NCBI GenBank assembly: GCA_933228675.1
Contig: OW121743.1
Location: 80,536,363-80,600,362 of the forward strand
Origin: Stomorhina lunata
Lineage: Eukaryota; Arthropoda; Insecta; Diptera; Rhiniidae
Length of the DNA stretch: 64,000 bases
Direction: 5' to 3'
Shown: in pieces, positions 48,001 through 59,300 of the stretch
Layout of the letters: each line of letters begins with the position of its first letter
Numbering within the stretch: position 1 is the stretch's first letter
The notes under the pieces: model-generated
Database searches by the model: none
Told to the model about the DNA's origin: nothing
The model's input: only the letters and a program-made list of their open reading frames with translations
Made by a program: the position numbers and the translations under genes

Positions 48001-50646
48001 AAGCTATGACTATATTGGATATGTCAAGAATCAGCCCGATATCGGAGATATAGATTTTTAAAAATTTTCATTTTTCATATATACTATATGGAAAAATTGG
48101 TAATTTTCAAGTCGATCCCATCAATATTTAGAGAAGACATGAATCGGGGTAGCGAAAGACAGGAAGTAGCCCAGGACTAGTAGAAGCTATGACTATATTG
48201 GATATGTCAAGAATCAGCCCGATATCGGAGATATAGATTTTTAAAAATTTTCATTTTTCATATATATTATATGAAAAATTGGGAATTTTCAAGTCGATCC
48301 AATCAATATTTAGAGAAGACATGAATCGGGGTAGCGAAAGACAGGAAGTAGCCCAGGACTAGTAGAAGCTATGACTATATTGGATATGTCAAGAATCAGC
48401 CCGATATCGGAGATATAGATTTTTAAAAATTTTCATTTTTCATTTATATTATATGGAAAAATTGGGAATTTTCAAGTCGATCCAATCAATATTTAGAGAA
48501 GACATGAATCGGGGTAGCGAAAGACAGGAAGTAGCCCAGGACTAGTAGAAGCCATGACTATATTGGATATGTCAAGAATCAGCCCGATATCGGAGATATA
48601 GATTTTTAAAAATTTTCATTTTTCATATATATTATATGAAAAAATTGGTAACTTTCAAGTCGATCCCATGAATATTTAGAGAAGACATGAATCGGGGTAG
48701 CGAAAGACAGGAAGTAGCTCAGGACTAGTAGAAGCTATGACTATATTGGATATGTCAAGAATCAGCCCGATATCGGAGATATAGATTTTTTAAAATTTTC
48801 ATTTTTCATATATATTATATGAAAAACTTGGTAATTTTCAAGTCGATCCAATCAATATTTAGAGAAGACATGAATCGGGGTAGCGAAAGACAGGAAGTAG
48901 CCCAGGACTAGTAGAAGCCATGACAATATTGGATATGTCAAGAATCAGCCCGATATCGGAGATATAGATTTTTAAAAATTTTCATTTTTCATATATATTA
49001 TATGAAAAAATTGGTAACTTTCAAGTCGATCCCATCAATATTTAGAGAAGACATGAATCGGGGTAGCGAAAGACAGGAAGTAGCTCAGGACTAGTAGAAG
49101 CTATGACTATATTGGATATGTCAAGAATCAGCCCGATATCGGAGATATAGATTTTTAAAAATTTTCATTTTTCATATATATTATATGAAAAAATTGGTAA
49201 TTTTCAAGTCGATCCCATCAATATTTAGAGAAGACATGAATCGGGGTAGCGAAAGACAGGAAGTAGCCCAGGACTAGTAGAAGCTATGACTATATTGGAT
49301 ATGTCAAGAATCAGCCCGATATCGGAGATATAGATTTTTAAAAATTTTCATTTTTCATATATATTATATGAAAAATTGGGAATTTTCAAGTCGATCCAAT
49401 CAATATTTAGAGAAGACATGAATCGGGGTAGCGAAAGACAGGAAGTAGCCCAGGACTAGTAAAAGCTATGACTATATTGGATATGTCAAGAATCAGCCCG
49501 ATATCGGAGATATAGATTTTTAAAAATTTTCATTTTTCATTTATATTATATGGAAAAATTGGGAATTTTCAAGTCGATCCAATCAATATTTAGAGAAGAC
49601 ATGAATCGGGGTAGCGAAAGACAGGAAGTAGCCCAGGACTAGTAGAAGCTATGACTATATTGGATATGTCAAGAATCAGCCCGATATCGGAGATATAGAT
49701 TTTTAAAAATTTTCATTTTTCATATATATTATATGAAAAAATTGGTAATTTTCAAGTCGATCCAATCAATATTTAGAGAAGACATGAATCGGGGTAGCGA
49801 AAGACAGGAAGTAGCCCAGGACTAGTGAAAGCTATGACTATATTGGATATGTCAAGAATCAGCCCGATATCGGAGATATAGATTTTTTAAAATTTTCATT
49901 TTTCATATATATTATATGAAAAAATTGGTAATTTTCAAGTCGATCCCATCAATATTTAGAGAAGACATGAATCGGGGTAGCGAAAGACAGGAAGTAGCCC
50001 AGGACTAGCAGAAGCTATGACTATATTGGATATGTCAAGAATCAGCCCGATATCGGAGATATAGATTTTTAAAAATTTTCATTTTTCATATATACTATAT
50101 GGAAAAATTGGGAATGTTCAAGTCGATCCAATCAATATTTAGAGAAGACATGAATCGGGGTAGCGAAAGACAGGAAGTAGCCCAGGACTAGTAGAAGCTA
50201 TGACTATATTGGATATGTCAAGAATCAGCCCGATATCGGAGATATAGATTTTTAAAAATTTTCATTTTTCATATATACTATATGGAAAAATTGGGAATGT
50301 TCAAGTCGATCCAATCAATATTTAGAGAAGACATGAATCGGGGTAGCGAAAGACAGGAAGTAGCCCAGGACTAGTAGAAGCTATGACTATATTGGATATG
50401 TCAAGAATCAGCCCGATATCGGAGATATAGATTTTTAAAAATTTTCATTTTTCATATATATTATATGAAAAACTTGGTAATTTTCAAGTCGATCCCATCA
50501 ATATTTAGAGAAGATATGAATCGGGGTAGCGAAAGACATGAAGTAGCCCAGGACTAGTAGAAGCTATGACTATATTGGATATGTCAAGAATCAGCCCGAT
50601 ATCGGAGATATAGATTTTTAAAAATTTTCATTTTTCATACATATTA
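45004..50646 (+). repeat. Left arm satellite, about 31 units of 183 bp
   Basis: Measured starts of CATGAATCGG at 45031, 45214, 45396 and 45579 give 182-183 bp; the last is at about 50515. Each unit holds CCGATATCGG-type sequence (10-bp palindrome) and an 11-bp hairpin TTTTTCATATA/TATATGAAAAA. Units differ mostly in the linker (GGTAATTTTC...CCCATC, GGGAATTTTC...CCAATC, TTTATATTATATGG). Units are otherwise almost identical to one another and to the right arm. The last unit passes into unique sequence at TATATGTGACCAGATTGG. Confidence 0.97.
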
Positions 50647-51400
50647 TATGTGACCAGATTGGACATGTTCGAGATATATGTTATGGAAATTAATATTATT
50701 TCATAATATTAAAAATTAAGAAGTTTCAGTTTTATATTTTTTCTTTAATTTTAATTTTTTTAAAGGTTAGCAAAAATATCTTTTTTACTTTACTGAGGCT
50801 TATTTTTTAATTTTATGGTGGACAAAAAATGTGTTTTTCCTTTTGGGTAAATTAAATCTTAGTAATCCTTTTATGAACATCTGCATATGAAAAAAAGGTT
50901 TATAGGCTATAATTTCTTGTAATTATTTTAATTTTATTGATTTGTCATGTGGTCATTTACAGGTAGGTGTGACTGCAACAATTTCCATTCATAATTTTAA
51001 GAGTTAATATTATGTTTTTTCCGTTTTATCCATGAAATAAACCAATTATCCTTTTGTTCATTACCTAAATCAAAATTTTTACTCACTGAATTCCTACTAA
51101 TTTAATGGGTAATAACCAAAAATAAACCCTTTTATGGAAAATTATATTATTTCATAACATTAAAAATAAAGAAGTTTCAGGTCAATTAAAATTTAAGTTA
51201 AGAGGTTTGCAATTTTTACTTTTCTTTAATTGACTTATTTTTCTTTAATTATGGCTTTTTCTGTGGTGGACAAAAAATGTGTTTTTCCCTTAAATAAATC
51301 TTATGAACATCTGCATATGGAAAAAAATTTTAAATATTTTTTAATGTGAACACAAAAATTTCCTTTTAGTTAACCTTAATGTTTTTAAGAAAGAAAATAA
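50647..51400. repeat. Inner left flank with direct repeat and weak inverted similarity to the right flank
   Basis: About 50685-50905 recurs at about 51143-51325 (TTATTTCATAA, AAGAAGTTTCAG, GTGGACAAAAAATGTGTTTT, GAACATCTGCATATG), diverged. In inverted orientation, TTAGTAATCCTT, TATAATTTCTTGTAA and CATTTACAGGTA match sequence at about 56140-56245. So the inverted arms extend inward past the satellite in a degenerate form. Confidence 0.6.
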
Positions 51401-51832
51401 AATTAAAAATGTAAAAAAATTTATTTCAATATATATATACTATTAAGTTAAGCTTATAATAACAATAAATATTATTTTAGTTGTTAATATTAAATATAGG
51501 CTCTTAAACATATGTACATGGCATAAAGGTAGAGTATTCTAAGCACTAATACTTAATAATAAAAATATATACATATTTTAGATAAGTTTTTTTTTTATCG
51601 AAATAATTGTAATACATAATAATTATAATGTATGTTAATATATATGTATACATACATATCGCTTGTTTGCGAGAATAGGAGATACATATGAAAAAGGTTT
51701 GCATCACACAATTTTTTTAACAAAATGCTTTTGGTTAATTTGAAAGACAGAATTTTCAGGTTATGACTCCATTCTTGCAAATAAACGATATTTATGTACA
51801 TTTGTTAAAATAATTTTTGAAGTTAAAATGAT
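51401..51832 (-). other. 3' flank of the transposase gene
   Basis: AT-rich sequence after the TAA stop at 51835-51833. A minus-strand AATAAA lies near 51424-51419, a possible polyadenylation signal, although this motif is common by chance at this composition. Confidence 0.4.
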
Positions 51833-54800
51833 TTAAGTAAAATTAAAATAGGTTTTATTTTTTTTTAAACACAGGTGACATTGAAAACCATCGATTGAGA
51901 TATCATTTTTGTAGTACCTTTTTATGCACTCAACATCTACGATTCGCCGGCAAATCATACATCTCTTTGTACTTAAATTGATTGGGTCTCCTTCGCAGTG
52001 TAAACATGTGTCTGTCATGTCTTTTGTATTTGTCAGAAATTTGTCCTTCATTGTTTCCCTATACATATCTGAATTAATGATTTGAGTAAGTGGTAATTTT
52101 CTTAAAAGAGCCTCTATAAATTGACAAACGTACACACCACAATTGTATGTGTCTTTTTGTATAGCGTGTTCTATTTCAGTAGTTTCCCACCCATCTAAAG
52201 ATAATCCTAAATTGGTTCTAATTTCAAAAAATTTATTTTTTATGTCTTTACCGGTTTTATTGCCCCTACCCATTGGGTCGATATAATCCACAATTTTTTC
52301 TGTTGTATTTACATAAAGAAATGTAAAATGATTGCGATGTAAAATCGGTATAAACAGTAATTTATCATGTCTAAAATCAAACAAATACTTAAAGCTTTCC
52401 TCAGAATTTTTGAAAAAAATAGCTTCACCCTCCTCGCATGTACACGCTTTCACATTTTCTATTTTTAATTCATATATCAAAATATGAATGTATATGTCAA
52501 CAATATTGTTAAATAGCTGCTTGCCAGGATTTAGGGATTCAAATTCTCTTAAGAAAACAGACGTCACGTGAAAAGGACTTGGAGTCTCATATATGGCCAG
52601 AAAAATGTGTTTGTAATCGCCTACTACAATTTTAATATCCCTTAGTTTTCTTCCTAACCCTTCTGAATTGTAGTGAAATTTATCAAAGCGATGTAGTAAT
52701 TTTTCGCTGTGCAAAATTGTTTTGTTTAATTTTAACTTTTCCTTTTTTGGAGTTTTTTTCCAGCATTCCTCTAATAGTTTTTCCTTATTTTGTTTGACGT
52801 TAGTTTTTATACATACAATTTCCTTACACTCTATTTCTTTAATTTTAGCTTGTATATATTCTTTGGAAATTCTAATGTAATCTGAAGCCCTAATATTTCG
52901 TTTACCGTTTAACAAAATATTTTTAACTAAGGAAAAATAGCCTTCGACAGGACTATTTGACACTCTTGTATTTCTACTGTCAACAAATGTTCCCATTATG
53001 TTTGTCCATAAGGGAACGTATGGTACATACCTATTTAATACTAAATCTAATAACGCTTCATTTTTAAAAATATTTTGATCGCTAACTTCAATGCCATTAT
53101 CTATTTTATTTTTGGTTTTCAAAAAGATCTGAAGTCCTTTTTTGTAAAACGGGCTTTTGGAATAGTTTGGCCCATATTCTTTTTTCAAGTCGCTACTTTT
53201 GCCCACCTCGAAATCTTCAAGTAAGTCTTCATTATGGAGTTTTTTAATGTTTTGAATAGCGGATTTATATAACGAATTCTTTGTTCTATTCAACAAAATC
53301 ACAGTTAGTGACTCTATCCATGTCCATATCTGGTTTAGCTGCGAAATGTTTACCGCTTTGAAAAGAATATATTTATAAAGTTCTCGTTGTTCGTCTGATT
53401 TCGCATAATTATCAACGTCTTTTATAATTATTTTCATGAAATGGCAACAACAAATTTGAACTACAACGAAATTTAATTTTGTTTGCCTTGAATTTAGAAA
53501 CAAGTAGCATCGACTTAGGTAAGACGTAACAGATCCAACGTCATCATTAAAAACTTTTAAAACCGCATTAATTAAAGCCCAGCTCCAGTCAACAACTACT
53601 CTCCTACATAAAGGCCATGTTATATTATTAACATGGCTAAAAACTTTGAGCTCCATAAAAAATCTTTTAATATCCTCCTCGAAATGCCTACATATAAGTG
53701 CTTCCGCTATCGGAATAAGTATTCCTTTCTTGTCAGATTGTTTTACGTGTAGTATTATACTGTACAAGAAAACTCTCTTAGAATTCTTATCGAATTTCGA
53801 AATAATGCCACCTGTGGAATCTATAAAAAGGCTATTCCTACTATATTTTAAAAATTGTCTTTTCTGAACTTGTGTCAGCCTAAGTTGCTCCCTAGAATAA
53901 ATATAAATTTCTTGGGGACTTGCTACCTTTTGTACAAAAGACGCCCATTTCTTATCCTTCTGCATTAGAATAATATCTATTAAGGGATCACTGTCCCGAA
54001 CAAATCTGCGTAGTGATTCGGACTTTATTTTTCTTGACACGTCATCTGACATAATATCACCCATGTTTCCTATCATCTGAAGCGGTTTAGACATTTGCAA
54101 AAGTTTCTTGTTTCTAAAAATGGATGCAAAGCTGTTTTTAATTTGTTCTTTTGCTATTGATCTCCTAACTGCACGAACTTGCTGAATTTTTTTGTTATTT
54201 TTTGGATGTTTTACATCCATTTTAGTTGCTGTTACATTTACAGTAATGGGTTTTGAATCAAGCCTAACTACAAATTTATAATGGCGGCAGATTTTAAAAT
54301 GCATGCATTTCCCATAAAGGCGAAGAATTGACCTATTTTTTGTAAAGCCATGACTGGTAAAATTTATGGGACAGACATTGTTAATTTTTTTGTAATTTTC
54401 CCTTACCAAATCTTCTACATATTTTGTAAATTCTTTTTGTATTTTACAGTCTTTTAAATTTGAAAAATACTCCTCTAGAAACATTTGTTCTTGTTTTTTA
54501 AAATAGAAAACGCCTGCGTTGTGAATATATCTATTAGCTAAATTCTTATTAACTTTACTCCGTTCTTTTTTATTTATAATACTAACATTTTTTGTCGGCT
54601 TTTTCGGGAACTCAATCTTTTTTCTAATTACATTGTACTCAGCTATCTTCTGACTATCCTCTGTAACTTCTATATCTGACAATTTTGTTGAACTTAACAC
54701 AATATCATCTTGGATGTCAAAAATAAAGTTTGTGAGTTCATCCAAATTTAAACTACTGCCGAATGTCGATTTTAGAAGTTCTAATGATAGCGATCTTTCA

Positions 54801-55803
54801 TCTTCCCTTTCATAAAATTGCTGTGTGATTTCTAAAGGGGCTACTTGGTCACATTGTATGTCCATTGGCAAGCTTATGTTTGTGTCCGTTTTCTTCCCAT
54901 GAATAATTATATCTCCATCTGAGTTTATGTCAATAAAATCTAAGTCGTTAAATTGAATAGATGGAAGTTCGGCATCATTTGGGATTGGTCGGATACTTTT
55001 TATTGTTTTGGATTGTTCATCTTTTCCAATGCTATCAATAACATCGTTAAACAGAGACAAATATCCTTTTAATCCACACCAATTCTCAAATGACTTGGAC
55101 ACTTCCTCAAAATTCGTATTTTTTAATTCCTTAATAAAAAAAAATAAATTATCATTAATTAATACCACAATATGACTAAAAGATCTTAAAATATTAAATT
55201 GATTAAAAAAATTTGAAAATGTAATGCTTTGAAAGTACATACATACGTAAATTTTTAATTGTTAATTTTTGAAAAGCAGAAACTGTTTACAAATTTTTTA
55301 ACTTTTATTCGATTTCTTGCACGTGATCAGATTTACCAATTAATTTAAAACTTTGCAAATTATGTAAGTTACTTAAGAAAGAAAAATGTATTGTATACAA
55401 ACTTATTTATTCTTTAAATAAAATTAATTAAAAAATAGTTTTTGAGTAAAAACTACAATATAAAAAGTTTTAAATAAAAATCAGTTTAATTATAAATTAA
55501 CAAATTATATTCGCGAGATTTTAAATACAAGTAATATGAAATTATTTCAAAAATATATTACACTTTACTCACCAAAGTTTTAATAATTTGGCACATCCTT
55601 TTTTTATTTTTAATGCTGCAACCAATATTTTGAATTACATGTGCATGCTTGGTTTTCTTCATATCGGTCACAAAATTAGAGAATTTTTCAAAAAATCCAT
55701 TTCTGCTGTTTAACACTTTAAACAAGCTATCTTTATTATTAAATTCTTGTTTTTCACTCAAATATAAAATTTTCACCAAAAAGATAAACATTTGATTTGC
55801 CAT
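51833..55803 (-). CDS. Two-exon MULE/FB-NOF-like transposase with Ulp1 protease and PHD-like finger
   Basis: Exon 1 is 55803-55573 (77 codons) and exon 2 is 55129-51833 (1,098 codons plus TAA), total about 1,175 residues without internal stops. Numbering from the in-frame Met at 55240 (its first 37 codons fall in the intron): DD-E core D474 (FIDSTGG), D551 (VVDWSWALI), CxxH 597-600 and E766 (SNSPVEGYF); Ulp1/C48 protease H971 (NHFTFLY), D988 (YIDPMG), Q1028 and C1034 (NCGVYVC); zinc finger C1079, C1082, C1094, C1097, C1105, C1121, C1124, with D1102 where PHD fingers have His. A C/H cluster at 312-320 may be a WRKY-GCM1/FLYWCH-like DNA-binding remnant. The core fits Mutator/Phantom/NOF transposases. 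Ulp1 fusions are known in plant MULEs. It lies between the inverted arms, so it should be the element's own transposase. The protease role (self-processing or deSUMOylation) is unknown. Start ATG at 55803 has A at -3. Confidence 0.8.
55130..55572 (-). other. Intron of the transposase gene (443 bp)
   Basis: Minus-strand donor TTG|GTGAGTAA at 55573/55572 and acceptor TTATTTTTTTTTATTAAG|GAA at 55130/55129 with a strong pyrimidine tract. Both junctions are phase 0, so splicing joins codon 77 of exon 1 to codon 38 of the long open frame. Without splicing the tract would encode an odd LFFFIK stretch. Confidence 0.75.
55573..55803 (-). CDS. Exon 1 of the transposase (N-terminal 77 codons)
   Basis: Starts MANQMFIFLVKILYL and ends just before a consensus GTGAGT donor; four codons later the unspliced frame meets a stop. 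No domain is recognised in these 77 residues, which are basic towards the end (KNKKRMCQIIKT). The long downstream frame has its own Met at 55240, but that lies upstream of a strong acceptor, so exon 1 is the better N terminus. Confidence 0.68.
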
Positions 55804-56317
55804 TTTAAATATATTTTTATTTTTAAATTTATTTTTTTATATTTTGAATACAAAAGTATAAATAACACTTTATCAATTTTTAAATTATTTCTCAATGAAC
55901 TTCACTCCAAAAAGTTACTTTTAAACTGATCAATATTGAAAATCAATCTTATATAACCACTTTTAATGATACTCAGGTATTGACAAAGGATCTTTTGTAA
56001 CATTTTTTACCTAAAATTCCCAAATTTTTTAACAGTTTTCAAAAAATTTCCCAGCAAAATAGTAAAAATTACCTTTTTAACTTTTTTATGCAGGTATTAA
56101 AAAGGATCATAGTTTCGCTTATGAACGAAATCGGAAAGACGATAAAAACACTTACCTGTAAATGCAAATTTACAAGAAATTATATTTTACCACAATTCTA
56201 TTAATATTCAGGTGTTTAAATAAGGATTACTAAAATTTGCGCTATTTTTAACATATGAAATACAAAATTCTTTACAAGCAAAGAAAAACAAATTTTTACA
56301 CATAATAAAAAGTGGAA
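55804..56317. repeat. Inner right flank and probable transposase promoter region
   Basis: A motif like CAGGTATTAAAAAGGATC recurs near 55975, 56091 and 56211, spaced about 118 bp, and its inverted relatives (ATCCTTTT...) occur in the left inner flank. Minus-strand transcription of the transposase must start in or near this stretch, since exon 1 begins at 55803. No clear TATA box could be singled out from the AT-rich background. Confidence 0.5.
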
Positions 56318-59300
56318 TCTACTAGTCCTAGGCTAATTCAAGTCTTTTCTAAATATTCATGTCTTTTCTTAAGATTCACGTCTTCTCTAAATATTGATTG
56401 GATCGACTTGAAAATTACCAATTTTTCCATATAATATAAATGAAAAATGAAAATTTTTAAAAATCTATATCTCCGATATCGGGCTGATTCTTGACATATC
56501 CAATATAGTCATAGCTTCTACTAGTCCTGGGCTACTTCCTGTCTTTCGCTACCCCGATTCATGTCTTCTCTAAATATTGATTGGATCGACTTGAACATTC
56601 CCAATTTTTCCATATAGTATATATGAAAAATGAAAATTTTTAAAAATCTATATCTCCGATATCGGGCTGATTCTTGACATATCCAATATAGTCATAGCTT
56701 CTACTAGTCCTGGGCTACTTCCTGTCTTTCGCTACCCCGATTCATGTCTTCTCTAAATATTGATTGGATCGACTTGAACATTCCCAATTTTTCCATATAG
56801 TATATATGAAAAATGAAAATTTTTAAAAATCTATATCTCCGATATCGGGCTGATTCTTGACATATCCAATATAGTCATAGCTTCTGCTAGTCCTGGGCTA
56901 CTTCCTGTCTTTCGATACCCCGATTCATGTCTTCTCTAAATATTGATTGGATCGACTTGAAAATTACCAATTTTTTCATATAATATATATGAAAAATGAA
57001 AATTTTTAAAAATCTATATCTCCGATATCGGGCTGATTCTTGACATATCCAATATAGTCATAGCTTCTACTAGTCCTGGGCTACTTCCTGTCTTTCGCTA
57101 ACCCGATTCATGTCTTCTCTAAATATTGATGGGATCGACTTGAAAATTACCAAGTTTTTCATATAATATATATGAAAAATGAAAATTTTTAAAAATCTAT
57201 ATCTCCGATATCGGGCTGATTCTTGACATATCCAATATAGTCATAGCTTCTACTAGTCCTGGGCTACTTCCTGTCTTTCGCTACCCCGATTCATGTCTTC
57301 TCTAAATATTGATTGGATCGACTTGAACATTCCCAATTTTTCCATATAGTATATATGAAAAATTAAAATTTTTAAAAATCTATATCTCCGATATCGGGCT
57401 GATTCTTGACATATCCAATATAGTCATAGCTTCTACTAGTCCTGGGCTACTTCCTGTCTTTCGCTACCCCGATTCATGTCTTCTCTAAATATTGATGGGA
57501 TCGACTTGAAAATTACCAATTTTTTCATATAATATATATGAAAAATGAAAATTTTTAAAAATCTATATCTCGAATATCGGGCTGATTCTTGACATATCCA
57601 ATATAGTCATAGCTTCTACTAGTCCTGGGCTACTTCCTGTCTTTCGCTACCCCGATTCATGTCTTCTCTAAATATTGATTGGATCGACTTGAAAATTACC
57701 AATTTTTTCATATAATATATATGAAAAATGAAAATTTTTAAAAATCTATATCTCCGATATCGGGCTGATTCTTGACATATCCAATATAGTCATAGCTTCT
57801 ACTAGTCCTGGGCTACTTCCTGTCTTTCGCTAACCCGATTCATGTCTTTTCTAAATATTGACTGGATCGACTTGAAAATTCCAAATTTTTCCATATAGTA
57901 TAAATGAAAAATGAAAATTTTTAAAAATCTATATCTCCGATATCGGGCTGATTCTTGACATATCCAATATAGTCATAGCTTCTACTAGTCCTGGGCTACT
58001 TCCTGTCTTTCGCTACCCCGATTCATGTCTTCTCTAAATATTGATTGGATCGACTTGAACATTCCCAATTTTTCCATATAGTATATATGAAAAATGAAAA
58101 TTTTTAAAAATCTATATCTCCGATATCGGGCTGATTCTTGACATATCCAATATAGTCATAGCTTCTGCTAGTCCTGGGCTACTTCCTGTCTTTCGATACC
58201 CCGATTCATGTCTTCTCTAAATATTGATTGGATCGACTTGAAAATTACCAATTTTTTCATATAATATATATGAAAAATGAAAATTTTTAAAAATCTATAT
58301 CTCCGATATCGGGCTGATTCTTGACATATCCAATATAGTCATAGCTGCTACTAGTCCTGGGCTACTTCCTGTCTTTCGCTACCCCGATTCATGTCTTCTC
58401 TAAATATTGATTGGATCGACTTGAAAATTCCCAATTTTTTCATATAATATATACGAAAAATGAATATTTTTAAAAATCTATATATATATATAAATATTGA
58501 TTGGATCGACTTGAAAATTCCCAATTTTTTCATATAATATATATGAAAAATGAAAATTTTTAAAAATCTATATCTCCGATATCGGGCTGATTCTTGACAT
58601 ATCCAATATAGTCATAGCTTCTACTAGTCCTGGGCTACTTCCTGTCTTTCGCTACCCCGATTCATGTCTTCTCTAAATATTGATTGGATCGACTTGAAAA
58701 TTCCCAATTTTTTCATATAATATATACGAAAAATGAATATTTTTAAAAATCTATATCTCCGATATCGGGCTGATTCTTGACATATCCAATATAGTCATAG
58801 CTTCTACTAGTCCTGGGCTACTTCCTGTCTTTCGCTACCCCGATTCATGTCTTCTCTAAATATTGATGGGATCGACTTGAAAATTACCAATTTTTTCATA
58901 TAATATATATGAAAAATGAAAATTTTTAAAAATCTATATCTCCGATATCGGGCTGATTCTTGACATATCCAATATAGTCATAGCTTCTACTAGTCCTGGG
59001 CTACTTCCTGTCTGTCGCTACCCCGATTCATGTCTTCTCTAAATATTGATTGGATCGACTTGAAAATTCCCAATTTTTCCATATAGTATAAATGAAAAAT
59101 GAAAATTTTAAAAAATCTATATCTCCGATATCGGGCTGATTCTTGACATATCCAATATAGTCATAGCTTCTACTAGTCCTGGGCTACTTCCTGTCTTTCG
59201 CTACCCCGATTCATGTCTTCTCTAAATATTGATTGGATCGACTTGAAAATTACCAATTTTTTCATATAATATATATGAAAAATGAAAATTTTTAAAAATC

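Noticed and set aside
45004..50646. Regular repeats considered as a CRISPR array
   Set aside because: Units of 183 bp are almost wholly identical with no unique spacers, and the context is eukaryotic.
53646..53867. 73-codon plus frame inside the transposase gene
   Set aside because: Shadow of the long minus-strand coding exon.
58351..58533. 60-codon minus frame in the right arm
   Set aside because: Created by the truncated satellite unit; no coding evidence.
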